Assembly: GCA_038234785.1 (NCBI GenBank)
Contig: JBBQTC010000081.1
Location: 1 to 14,541 of the forward strand
Origin: UBA668 sp038234785
Lineage (GTDB): Bacteria; Actinomycetota; Acidimicrobiia; Acidimicrobiales; Ilumatobacteraceae
Reading direction: 5' to 3'
Length of the DNA stretch: 14,541 bases
Part shown: positions 1 to 6,272 of the stretch, piece after piece
How the letters are laid out: each line of letters opens with the position of its first letter
Numbering within the stretch: position 1 is the stretch's first letter
Notes under the pieces: model-generated
Database searches by the model: none
What the model saw: only the letters and a program-made list of their open reading frames with translations
What the model was told of the DNA's origin: nothing
Position numbers and translations under genes: made by a program

Positions 1-21
1 TCCTCCGGGGTGCGAGTACCC

Positions 22-89
22 ACTCGGATGGACGGTCACCACTCGGACCGACTGCGTGGCACTCGGACCGACTGCGTGGCACTCGGACG
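22..89. repeat. 20-bp tandem repeat upstream of the first SDR gene
   Basis: The 20-base unit actcggaccgactgcgtggc occurs twice back to back (41-60 and 61-80). A degenerate 19-base copy precedes it (22-40) and a partial copy follows (81-89), so the core actcgga recurs at 22, 41, 61 and 81. Each full unit contains the interrupted palindrome tcgg-a-ccga. The period is about two helical turns, so successive cores would face roughly the same side of the helix. The array ends about 45 bases upstream of the proposed -10 box of the SDR gene, where an activator or cooperative repressor could bind. The unit length is not a multiple of three and no gene is visible here. It could instead be a neutral minisatellite or the end of an upstream gene. 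Confidence 0.6.
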
Positions 90-133
90 GGGAGGCGTGG
101 TGGGCAGGGTGATCGGGCCTGGCAGTGGGCCAC

Positions 134-145
134 TAGGGTCCGCGA
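134..145 (+). promoter_or_regulatory. Proposed -10 region of the SDR-kinase operon (near-leaderless)
   Basis: TAGGGT at 134-139 matches the TANNNT -10 pattern and is followed by CCGCGA, with the ATG at 148. A transcript starting at A145 or A148 would have a leader of at most three bases, and no Shine-Dalgarno sequence lies at a useful distance. The same 12 bases with one change stand directly before the gene at 10601. No -35 hexamer is recognisable. Confidence 0.5.
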
Positions 146-147
146 CC

Positions 148-894
148 ATGCAGATCTCCATGGAAGGAAAGGTCGCGCTGGTCACCGGGGCGTCGAGGGG
201 CATCGGCCAGGCGATCGCCGCGTCGATGTCGGCGGCGGGAGCGCAAGTGATGTTGACCTCACGAAAGCAGGACGCGCTCGAGGCGGCGGCTGCTGCGATG
301 GCCGGTGAGACCGCCGTGTTCGCCGGCAACGCGGGTGACCCCGACACCGCGCGAGCGTGCGTCGCGGCGACGATCGAACGGTTCGGCGGCCTCGACATCC
401 TCGTCAACAACGCAGCGACGAATCCGTACTACGGGCCAACCCTCGGCGTCGACGAGTCGCGCTTCGACAAGACGTTCCAGGTCAACCTGCGGGGGCCGCT
501 GTTCTGGTGCCAGGCAGCGTGGGATCAGGCCATGCAGGTCACACCGGGCGTCATCGTCAACATCGCGTCGGTCGGGGGACTTCGGTCCGAGGCCGGTCTC
601 GGTGTGTACAACCTCACCAAGGCGGCCCTGATCCACCTCACCCGTCAGCTGGCCAACGAGCTCGGGCCCACCCGCGTGGTGGGCATCGCTCCAGGCCTGG
701 TCCAGACCGACTTCGCCGCCTATCTCGTCGAGAACTTCGGGGACCGGCTCGCTGCGCAACTCCCGCTCGGGCGGCTCGGCGAGCCACAGGACATCGCCAA
801 CCTGGCGATGTTCCTCGCATCCGATGCCGCGTCCTGGATCACCGGCGACACCTATGTGATCGACGGCGGCGCCGGGGTCCGCGGTACCGCCTGA
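148..894 (+). CDS. SDR family NAD(P)-dependent oxidoreductase
   Basis: A 248-residue classical short-chain dehydrogenase/reductase, the usual length for the family. The Rossmann cofactor motif TGASRGIG lies at residues 13-20, the NNA motif near 87-89, and the catalytic Ser141 and Tyr154-x3-Lys158 (YNLTK) have the standard 13-residue spacing. The C-terminus has the usual DGG segment. It should interconvert an alcohol and a ketone with NAD(P)H in the cytosol; the substrate cannot be read from the sequence. The ATG at 148 is preferred because the promoter-like box ends just before it and the protein then begins with the normal short lead into the first beta strand. An in-frame ATG at 160 is an alternative. 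Its stop codon overlaps the start of the kinase gene by one base, so the two are translationally coupled. By context it may reduce or oxidise a hydroxyacyl- or ketoacyl-CoA. Confidence 0.93.
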   Translation: MQISMEGKVALVTGASRGIGQAIAASMSAAGAQVMLTSRKQDALEAAAAAMAGETAVFAGNAGDPDTARACVAATIERFGGLDILVNNAATNPYYGPTLGVDESRFDKTFQVNLRGPLFWCQAAWDQAMQVTPGVIVNIASVGGLRSEAGLGVYNLTKAALIHLTRQLANELGPTRVVGIAPGLVQTDFAAYLVENFGDRLAAQLPLGRLGEPQDIANLAMFLASDAASWITGDTYVIDGGAGVRGTA

Positions 895-1916
895 TGAAGA
901 TCGAGATCCCCGGCGTCGACCTGACGGTCCTGTCTCGCTGGATGGATCAGCGCGGGCTGCCGTACGGGTCGATCGTCGACCCCACGCTCATCGCCGGGGG
1001 GACCCAGAACATCTTGCTCCACTTCGGGCGCGGCGGTCGGTCGTACGTGTTGCGGCGGCCCCCGCTGCACAAGCGCAAGAACAGCGATGAGACGATGCGT
1101 CGAGAGGCGAGAGTGCTCGCCGCTCTGTCAGGCAGCGAGGTGCCCCATCCCGCACTGATCGCGTCGGAGCCGGATCCCGACGTGTTGGGCGCGGCGTTCT
1201 ACCTCATGGAGCCGGTCGACGGGTTCAACCCCACCCTCGGCCTCCCCGAGCCGTTCGACCACGACCGCGCCTGGCAGCGCGACATGGGACTGTCGATGGC
1301 GGACGCGATCGCATCGCTCGCTCACGTCGACCACGACGCGGTGGGTCTCGGCGACCTGAGTCGATTCGACGGGTGGGCCGAGCGGCAGGTCGGGCGCTGG
1401 CGAGCACAGCTCGACGGCTACTCCGAACTGCCGGGCTACGACGGCCCAGAGCTTCCGGGCATCGACGACATCGGCAACTGGCTGGACGGTCACCGGCCGA
1501 GCGATGTGCGGGCCGGTCTGATGCACGGCGACTTCCACTTCGCCAACGTCCTGATCCGTCACGACCGACCGCAGTTGGCGGCGATGGTCGACTGGGAACT
1601 GGTGACGATCGGTGACCCGTTGCTGGACCTCGGTCATCTGTTGGCCACATGGCCGGACCAGAGGGCGGCGGCGGTGAGTCTTGACGCGCCGGGCCTGCCG
1701 ACCGTCGACGAGGTCATCGGGCGATATGCCGCACAGACGACCCGGCCGCTCGACGACCTCCAGTGGTATCGGGTGCTCGCGTGCTACCGCCTCGGCCTGA
1801 TCCTGGAAGGCACGCACGCCCGTGCGCGCGCCGGACTCGCGCCGAAGGACGTCGGCGACCGCCTCCACGCCACGACCGTCGCGCTGCTCGAGCAGGCGCT
1901 CGACCTGATCGGGTAG
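894..1916 (+). CDS. APH-fold phosphotransferase (FadE36 / ACAD10-11 kinase-domain type)
   Basis: A 340-residue protein of the aminoglycoside phosphotransferase/choline kinase fold. The N-lobe carries a GGTQN loop near residues 42-46 and the VLRRPP strand that supplies the ATP-binding region. The catalytic loop is HGDFHFAN at residues 211-218 (Asp213 as likely base, Asn218 for Mg). The metal-binding VDWE follows at 232-235, then GDPLLDLGH. This branch of the fold, including mycobacterial FadE36 and the kinase half of mammalian ACAD10/ACAD11, is linked to acyl-CoA metabolism rather than antibiotic resistance. In levulinate catabolism the related LvaA phosphorylates a 4-hydroxyacyl-CoA. A nearby ACAD10/11-type dehydrogenase and SDRs support that kind of role; the substrate is inferred. 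The start ATG overlaps the SDR stop (TGATG). Confidence 0.9.
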   Translation: MKIEIPGVDLTVLSRWMDQRGLPYGSIVDPTLIAGGTQNILLHFGRGGRSYVLRRPPLHKRKNSDETMRREARVLAALSGSEVPHPALIASEPDPDVLGAAFYLMEPVDGFNPTLGLPEPFDHDRAWQRDMGLSMADAIASLAHVDHDAVGLGDLSRFDGWAERQVGRWRAQLDGYSELPGYDGPELPGIDDIGNWLDGHRPSDVRAGLMHGDFHFANVLIRHDRPQLAAMVDWELVTIGDPLLDLGHLLATWPDQRAAAVSLDAPGLPTVDEVIGRYAAQTTRPLDDLQWYRVLACYRLGLILEGTHARARAGLAPKDVGDRLHATTVALLEQALDLIG

Positions 1917-1930
1917 CAGGCCGCGGCCTG
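1917..1930. terminator. Perfect 14-bp palindrome between convergent genes, possible bidirectional terminator
   Basis: CAGGCCGCGGCCTG is a perfect palindrome starting directly after the kinase stop codon, within the 26-base gap before the stop of the convergent SDR. As RNA it can form a 5-bp stem with a CGCG loop on either strand. No U-tract follows, so this is only a candidate terminator; GC-rich sequence can make such palindromes by chance. Confidence 0.35.
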
Positions 1931-1942
1931 TGGCAACTCAGC

Positions 1943-2698
1943 TCAACGGGGGAGTCCATCGATGTTGAGGAGTGCACCCGTCGTGTACGAACTCGCGTCG
2001 CTCGCGAAGTAGAGCGCTGCACCGACGATCTCGTTCGGCTCACCGCCGCGTCCCAGCGCGAACGCCTGTCGGGCGCGTGCGTTGAACGCGTCGAGGTCCC
2101 AGGCCTTGGAGATGTCGGTGAGGAACGGTCCGGGGACGATGCAGTTCACTCGCACCTTCGGCCCGAACGCCGCTGCGAGGCTCGTCGTCAGGCTGTTGAT
2201 ACCGGCCTTGGCCGCGCCGTAGGGGGCTTCCGTCGGGCTCGGCCGCTGACTGGCGATGGACGACACGTTGATGATCGACCCGCCTTCTCCAGCGGCCATC
2301 CTTGTGCCGACGATCGACGAGAGGCGGAACGGACCCTTGAGGTTGACGCCGATGACCTTGTCGAAGAGTTCTTCGGACACATCGGTCAGGCTGGGATACA
2401 GCGGTGACATGCCGGCGTTGTTGACCAGCACGTCGATACGTCCGAACTCCGCGTAGGCCGCATCGGCGAGTCGGTCGGCGTCGGCCCAACTGCCCGCGTG
2501 GTACGCGATGGGCACGGCCCGTCGGCCGAGTGCGCGCACCTCGTCGGCGACGGCCTCGCAGTTCGCCAGCTTCCGGCTGGCGATGACGACGTCGGCACCG
2601 CGGGCGGCGAACGCCAACACCATCTCCCTTCCGAGGCCACGCGAACCCCCGGTGACGATCGCGATCTTTCCGGTGAGCTCGAACAAGTCCTGGGTCAT
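1943..2698 (-). CDS. SDR family oxidoreductase
   Basis: A 251-residue classical SDR on the minus strand. TGGSRGLG at residues 16-23 binds the dinucleotide, NNAG lies at 93-96, and the catalytic Ser147 and Tyr160-x3-Lys164 (YGAAK) are intact. The C-terminal NIDGLPR replaces the more common DGG ending. It is a paralogue in fold only of the first SDR in the window; the two differ across most of their length. The ATG at 2698 stands exactly six bases after a TAGGTT -10 box on the minus strand, which supports a leaderless transcript and this start. It is divergent from the acyl-CoA dehydrogenase gene with 22 bases between starts, so the two probably share control and a pathway. A 3- or 4-hydroxyacyl-CoA dehydrogenase role is inferred from context. 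Confidence 0.93.
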   Translation of the reverse strand: MTQDLFELTGKIAIVTGGSRGLGREMVLAFAARGADVVIASRKLANCEAVADEVRALGRRAVPIAYHAGSWADADRLADAAYAEFGRIDVLVNNAGMSPLYPSLTDVSEELFDKVIGVNLKGPFRLSSIVGTRMAAGEGGSIINVSSIASQRPSPTEAPYGAAKAGINSLTTSLAAAFGPKVRVNCIVPGPFLTDISKAWDLDAFNARARQAFALGRGGEPNEIVGAALYFASDASSYTTGALLNIDGLPR

Positions 2699-2704
2699 GT
2701 GCGG

Positions 2705-2714
2705 AACCTACAGT
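2705..2714. promoter_or_regulatory. Overlapping divergent -10 boxes (leaderless promoter pair)
   Basis: On the plus strand TACAGT (2709-2714) is followed by six bases and the ATG at 2721. On the minus strand TAGGTT (2710-2705) is followed by six bases and the ATG at 2698. Each hexamer therefore sits at -12 to -7 if transcription starts at the A of the start codon, and the two hexamers share the self-complementary TA at 2709-2710. There is no room for Shine-Dalgarno leaders. RNA polymerase could probably open only one direction at a time. No -35 element is recognisable on either side. Confidence 0.6.
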
Positions 2715-2720
2715 GACCGA

Positions 2721-3950
2721 ATGGCCATCGACTTCACCCTGAGCCCGGAGCTGGAAGACATCCGACTGCGAGTGCGCGCATTCGTCAACGATGTCGTCAA
2801 ACCGGGCGAGGAAGCACTCGCCGCGATGCGCGACGAGGACCGCAGCGACTACATCACCACGCTCGTCGGCATGCGCAAGAAGGCTGCAGCGGCGGGCCTC
2901 TGGATGCCACACATGCCCAAGGAGTGGGGCGGCATGGGGCTCGGTCACGTGCAGTTGGCGATGGTGCAGGCGGAGGCGGCAAAGGCCAGCTACGGCCCGT
3001 GGGTCCTCAACTGCCAGGCACCCGACGAGGGCAACATGCACACCCTGTTGCACTGGGGTACTCCGGAACAGAAGGAGAAGTACCTTCGGCCGCTCTGCGA
3101 CGGCACGGCGATGAGCTGTTTCGCGATGACCGAACCGGAGGTTGCGGGCAGCGACCCCACATTGATCAGGACCACGGCGGTGCAGGACGGCGACGAGTGG
3201 GTTGCCAACGGCCACAAGTGGTTCATCTCCAACGCGCGCCGGGCGAAGTTCGCGATCCTCATCTGCCGTACAGAGGAAAACCCGGATCTGCCGCAAGCGG
3301 CGAACACCGCCTTCATCGTCGACCTTCCCAGCGACGGCTGGAACCGAGTTCGCGAAGTGGAGACGATGCACGGCGCGACCGGTCACAGCGAGATCGTCAT
3401 CGAGGACCTGCGGATTCCTGCTGCGAACATGCTGGGCGGGCGCGGTCAGGGTCACCTGCTCGGTCAGTACCGGCTCGGGCCGGCGCGCCTCGCGCACTGC
3501 ATGCGGTGGATCTCCCAGGCGGAGACCGCACTTGACATGATGGTCGACCGCTCCCTCGTGCGGTACTCGCACGGCAGCGTGCTCGCCGAGAAGCAGGGCA
3601 TCCAGTGGATGATCGCCGACAGCAGCATGGAGATCTACCAGGCGAAGCTGATGGTGCTCCATGCGGCGTACCTCATCGACTCCGGTGCCGACTTCAAGAG
3701 CGAGGTATCGATGGCGAAGCACTTCGTCGCGAACATGCTCAACCGGGTGATCGATCGCAGCATCCAGGTGCACGGCGCACTGGGCTACAGCACCGACACG
3801 CCACTGGCGAACATGTTCCAGCACGCTCGGTGGGCGCGCTTCGCCGACGGCGCCGACGAGATCCATCAGATGCGGATCGCCCAGCGCACCATCGCCGCCT
3901 ACCGCGACCACGGCAGCACCCGCACAGCGACCGGCAACCTTCCGCTCTGA
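2721..3950 (+). CDS. Acyl-CoA dehydrogenase family protein, ACAD10/11 type
   Basis: A 409-residue FAD-dependent acyl-CoA dehydrogenase with the full three-domain layout: N-terminal helices to about residue 130, the beta domain with the flavin/substrate motif MTEPEVAGSD, and the C-terminal helical domain with the HGALGYSTDTPL signature. The position that holds the catalytic Glu in medium-chain enzymes (IYEGT) aligns without gaps to FADGADEIH, giving Asp376. This DGxDE(I/V)H ending is the form I associate with the ACAD10/11 subgroup. Members of that group, and LvaC of levulinate catabolism, act on phosphorylated 4-hydroxyacyl-CoA rather than simple acyl-CoA. The separately encoded APH kinase 0.8 kb upstream fits that chemistry. 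The ATG at 2721 is chosen because of the promoter spacing and because residues 1-10 match the usual start. The gene ends 15 bases before the convergent permease stop. Confidence 0.92.
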   Translation: MAIDFTLSPELEDIRLRVRAFVNDVVKPGEEALAAMRDEDRSDYITTLVGMRKKAAAAGLWMPHMPKEWGGMGLGHVQLAMVQAEAAKASYGPWVLNCQAPDEGNMHTLLHWGTPEQKEKYLRPLCDGTAMSCFAMTEPEVAGSDPTLIRTTAVQDGDEWVANGHKWFISNARRAKFAILICRTEENPDLPQAANTAFIVDLPSDGWNRVREVETMHGATGHSEIVIEDLRIPAANMLGGRGQGHLLGQYRLGPARLAHCMRWISQAETALDMMVDRSLVRYSHGSVLAEKQGIQWMIADSSMEIYQAKLMVLHAAYLIDSGADFKSEVSMAKHFVANMLNRVIDRSIQVHGALGYSTDTPLANMFQHARWARFADGADEIHQMRIAQRTIAAYRDHGSTRTATGNLPL

Positions 3951-3965
3951 ACCGAACGTGCCGCG

Positions 3966-4724
3966 TCAGCCGACGAGCAGCTTGACCGCGCCGAGCAGCG
4001 ACAGCATCAGTACCAGCCAGAGGAAGAACCGGTCGTGGATGCGGGGCAGCAGCGCGCGCCCGGCGAACACGCCGACCACCACGAACGGGAACAGTGCGAG
4101 GTCGTAGCGCAGGCTCTCGGCGGTGAAGAACGAACCACCGTCGCTCCAGTGGCCGATGGCGGTGTACACCGGGATCTTGGCCAGGTTCACCGAGAAGTAG
4201 AACCAGGCAGACGTGCCGACCATGGCGGTGCGGTCGAGCCCGAGCCCGATCAGGTAGGTGTTCATGATCGGTCCCGCGGAGTTGCTGACCAACGTCGTGA
4301 AGCCGCCCGCCGTGCCATAGATCGCGGTCTCGGTGCCGGTGGCGTGCCGTGGGGGTGTGACGCGGATCGCGCGGATGATCTGCAGGGTGACGACCGTGAT
4401 GATGCCGAGCGCGATCACCACCTCGAGGAGCCGAACGTTGCTTCCGACGGCGATGAAGAAGCCGGTGCCCAGCGCAAAGCCGACGACCACCCACACGACG
4501 AGCGGTCGTAAGAGGTCCCAGCGCGCATGATGCCGGTACCAACTGACTGCGAACACGTCGGCGAGGAGCAGTACGGGCAGCACGGTGCCCGGGATGCCGC
4601 GTCCGTCGGCGACGATCGCGAACAGCGGCACGGCGAGCAGGCCGGCACCGGGGAGTGCGGTCTTCGACAAGCCGGTGACGATTGCCGCCAGTGCACCGAT
4701 CGCGAGGGCCCCGGTGGTGAACAC
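3966..4724 (-). CDS. TSUP family (TauE/SafE) membrane permease, second of a tandem pair
   Basis: A 252-residue polytopic membrane protein with the internal two-fold repeat of the TSUP family. The first half opens with a Gly-rich helix containing GLSKTALPGAGLLAVPL, and the second half has a matching helix around FTTLVSNSAGPIMNTYLIGL. Roughly eight hydrophobic segments are visible. TSUP proteins move anions such as sulfite, sulfoacetate, thiosulfate or small carboxylates; the substrate here is unknown. The GTG at 4724 is chosen because it starts just before the first membrane helix and lies 14 bases after the stop of the upstream permease. A longer reading frame from an ATG at 4796 would overlap that gene by 58 bases and add an Arg-rich lead with no family match. 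It is likely cotranscribed with the GntR regulator and first permease. Confidence 0.85.
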   Translation of the reverse strand: MFTTGALAIGALAAIVTGLSKTALPGAGLLAVPLFAIVADGRGIPGTVLPVLLLADVFAVSWYRHHARWDLLRPLVVWVVVGFALGTGFFIAVGSNVRLLEVVIALGIITVVTLQIIRAIRVTPPRHATGTETAIYGTAGGFTTLVSNSAGPIMNTYLIGLGLDRTAMVGTSAWFYFSVNLAKIPVYTAIGHWSDGGSFFTAESLRYDLALFPFVVVGVFAGRALLPRIHDRFFLWLVLMLSLLGAVKLLVG

Positions 4725-4738
4725 GTCGCGCGCCCGGC

Positions 4739-5485
4739 TCAGCCCACGAAGAAGAGCGAGACGCCGAGGGTCAGCAGGCCTGCGCCGTAGATCCACTCGA
4801 GCTTCTCGGGGTTCATCCGGACGGCGGTGCGCGCCCCGAGACCGGAGAGCGGGATGCTGGCCGCCCCGAACACCGCGGCGACGGTCCAGTCGACATGGCC
4901 GAGGGCGGCGTGCACGATGGTGCCCGGGACCGCCAGCACCGACGCGACCGCGAGGGAGCAGGCCAGCGCCTTCTTGATCGGAAGGTTCAGGACCGCGAGG
5001 TACAGGGGCACGAGCAGGAAGCCGCCCGCGTTCGCGAGCAGCCCGGCGAGGAAGCCGACGGCGACGGCGACGAGTGCGAGGCGCAGCATGTTGTCGGTGG
5101 GCTCGCGACGCGCCGACGATTGCGCGTGACGCACGCTCTGGAAGATGATCCGAACGCCGAGCACGGCGACGATGACATCGGTGAGCTTGACGAGGAAGTG
5201 TCCACCGATCCAGTGCGTGACGAGCGCACCGGCCACCGTTGCGGGTACGCCGTAGACGAGGCTCCAGCGGATGACGCGCACGTCCGAGAATCCGCTGCCG
5301 TGGTACCGGCGATACGCGACGAGCGTGCCCGGGATGGTGGCGGGGAGGGGAGAGGCGACGGCGATGATCGCCGGGACGCCCACGGCAGCGAGGAGGGGAG
5401 TGGCGATGGCCGAACCGCCCTTGCCGAACATCCCACCGAGGAACCCGACGCCTGCGCCGATGAGGACGATCAGGAACCAGTGCAC
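4739..5485 (-). CDS. TSUP family (TauE/SafE) membrane permease, first of a tandem pair
   Basis: A 248-residue TSUP permease. The N-terminal half contains GFLGGMFGKGGSAIATPLL and the second half repeats the pattern as GFLAGLLANAGGFLLVPLYL, the two pore-lining Gly-rich helices typical of the family. About eight transmembrane segments are visible. It is clearly divergent from the permease just downstream, so the pair may form a heteromer or move different substrates. The GTG at 5485 is the only start close to the first membrane helix; an in-frame ATG at 5599 would overlap the GntR gene. No convincing Shine-Dalgarno is seen. A GACCGA/TCGGTC inverted repeat with an 11-base loop (5487-5509) lies directly before the start. 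The order GntR, permease, permease indicates an effector-controlled uptake or export unit. Confidence 0.87.
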   Translation of the reverse strand: MHWFLIVLIGAGVGFLGGMFGKGGSAIATPLLAAVGVPAIIAVASPLPATIPGTLVAYRRYHGSGFSDVRVIRWSLVYGVPATVAGALVTHWIGGHFLVKLTDVIVAVLGVRIIFQSVRHAQSSARREPTDNMLRLALVAVAVGFLAGLLANAGGFLLVPLYLAVLNLPIKKALACSLAVASVLAVPGTIVHAALGHVDWTVAAVFGAASIPLSGLGARTAVRMNPEKLEWIYGAGLLTLGVSLFFVG

Positions 5486-5486
5486 T

Positions 5487-5509
5487 GACCGATGAAAGCA
5501 GCCTCGGTC
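5487..5509 (-). other. Inverted repeat directly before the permease start
   Basis: GACCGA (5487-5492) and TCGGTC (5504-5509) can pair around an 11-base loop. They lie in the 49-base gap between the GntR stop and the GTG of the first permease. The repeat could fold in the mRNA just ahead of the start codon and adjust translation relative to the regulator, or it could be a protein site. A 6-bp dyad is short and may be chance. Confidence 0.25.
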
Positions 5510-5534
5510 CGCTCGTGACAACTCGCGGGTCGGC

Positions 5535-6182
5535 TCAGCCCGCCAGCGGTGACTCCAGCCGGCGTTGCACGGCACTCCGGATCTGTTCGTCGAACGCACG
5601 CATGTGGGCCTCGATGAGGTCGGCGGCGCGGTCGGCCTCGCCCGCCTGGAGCGCCACCAGGATCTCCCGGTGCTCCTGGATCATGAGGTGCAGATCGGCG
5701 ACGTCACCGAGGTAGAGGTGCCAGAGACGGTCGCTCTGCGCGTAGAGCATGTCGAGGGTGTCGGTGAGGAACCGGTTGTCGGCGGCCTCCCACACGATCT
5801 CTCGGCACCGACGGTCGATCTCGATCAACTCGTCGGGCTTCGAGTCCGGCGTGGCTCGCTCGAGCACCGCAGCCATTTCCTGCCAGTGTTCGTCGGTGCC
5901 GCGAGCGGCTGCCAGGCGCATCGCGAACGGCTCCAGCGTTGCGCGGGTCTCGTACAGCAGCGCGAGCTCACCGACATCGATGCTGCTGACGAACATGCCT
6001 CGGCGGGGGATCACGGTGACGAACTGGTCTCGGACCAGGCGCTGCAGTGCCTCTCGGATCGGCGTCCGTCCGAGGCCCAACGAGAGCTGGAGCGCGTCGT
6101 CGCGGATGACGGCTCCGGGCGCGAGTTCGAGCCGCACGATCATGCGGCGGATCTCGGCGTAGGCACGCTCACTGAGTGACAC
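5535..6182 (-). CDS. GntR family transcriptional regulator, FCD subfamily
   Basis: A 215-residue regulator. Residues 1-68 form the winged helix, with the GntR recognition signature RTPIREAL at 39-46 and the wing IPRRGMFV. Residues 70-205 form the all-helical FCD effector domain. FCD proteins usually bind a metal through Asp, His, His, His in D-x3-H ... H ... H. Here Asp123, His171 and His193 are present, but the first His is Arg127 (sequence IDRRCREIV where IDRRFHRAL is usual). The GTG at 6182 gives the normal N-terminus (SLSERAYAEIRRMI). A GTG at 6212 in the same frame would add ten residues and run through the operator-like palindrome. The gene heads an operon with two permeases and diverges from the FAD/GcvT dehydrogenase. 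It probably represses both units and itself until a small-molecule ligand binds. Confidence 0.9.
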   Translation of the reverse strand: MSLSERAYAEIRRMIVRLELAPGAVIRDDALQLSLGLGRTPIREALQRLVRDQFVTVIPRRGMFVSSIDVGELALLYETRATLEPFAMRLAAARGTDEHWQEMAAVLERATPDSKPDELIEIDRRCREIVWEAADNRFLTDTLDMLYAQSDRLWHLYLGDVADLHLMIQEHREILVALQAGEADRAADLIEAHMRAFDEQIRSAVQRRLESPLAG

Positions 6183-6190
6183 GGACGATG

Positions 6191-6211
6191 TGATATGGTA
6201 ATGATATATCA
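6191..6211. promoter_or_regulatory. AT-rich palindromic operator and promoter region of the divergent GntR/dehydrogenase units
   Basis: This is the most AT-rich stretch in a GC-rich window. It holds the perfect 10-bp palindrome TGATATATCA (6202-6211). It also has an outer dyad, TGATAT (6191-6196) against ATATCA (6206-6211), and a direct repeat of TGATAT with an 11-base shift, one helical turn. Short symmetrical AT-rich sites of this kind are typical GntR/FCD operators. TANNNT boxes occur on both strands inside it (TATGGT at 6194-6199 on plus; TACCAT at 6200-6195 on minus), so a bound regulator would cover both promoters. Assignment to the adjacent GntR is inferred from position. Confidence 0.6.
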
Positions 6212-6261
6212 CCGGCCGGCGTTCGGCCACCACCGTGCTCCGATGGAGTCGTCCCAAGAGT

Positions 6262-6265
6262 GGAG
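6262..6265 (+). promoter_or_regulatory. Shine-Dalgarno that fixes the dehydrogenase start
   Basis: GGAG lies seven bases before the ATG at 6273. Unlike the leaderless genes elsewhere in the window, this gene has a leader of about 60 bases containing a GGCCG/CGGCC hairpin (6214-6228), so translation here is by the SD route. The site argues against the in-frame ATGs at 6195, 6201 and 6243. Confidence 0.6.
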
Positions 6266-6272
6266 TTCTGCA

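Noticed and set aside
22..89. Possible CRISPR-like array
   Set aside because: The copies abut directly with no spacers, and no cas gene is present.
10..147. In-frame upstream start for the first SDR
   Set aside because: The extension is translated from the 20-bp repeats and promoter region and has no SDR similarity.
894..1916. Antibiotic-resistance reading of the APH-fold gene
   Set aside because: The fold is shared, but the acyl-CoA context and FadE36/ACAD-type features point to metabolism; nothing indicates aminoglycoside modification.
2040..3911. Long minus-strand open frame (623 codons) opposite the acyl-CoA dehydrogenase
   Set aside because: It runs antisense through a complete acyl-CoA dehydrogenase and into the SDR gene in another frame. 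Its translation is His/Arg/Val/Ala-rich with no recognisable motif, the usual shadow of GC-biased codons.
6195..6272. In-frame ATGs at 6195, 6201 and 6243 as starts of the dehydrogenase
   Set aside because: The first two lie inside the operator-like palindrome, and 6273 alone has a Shine-Dalgarno at proper spacing and gives the expected short lead to the FAD domain.
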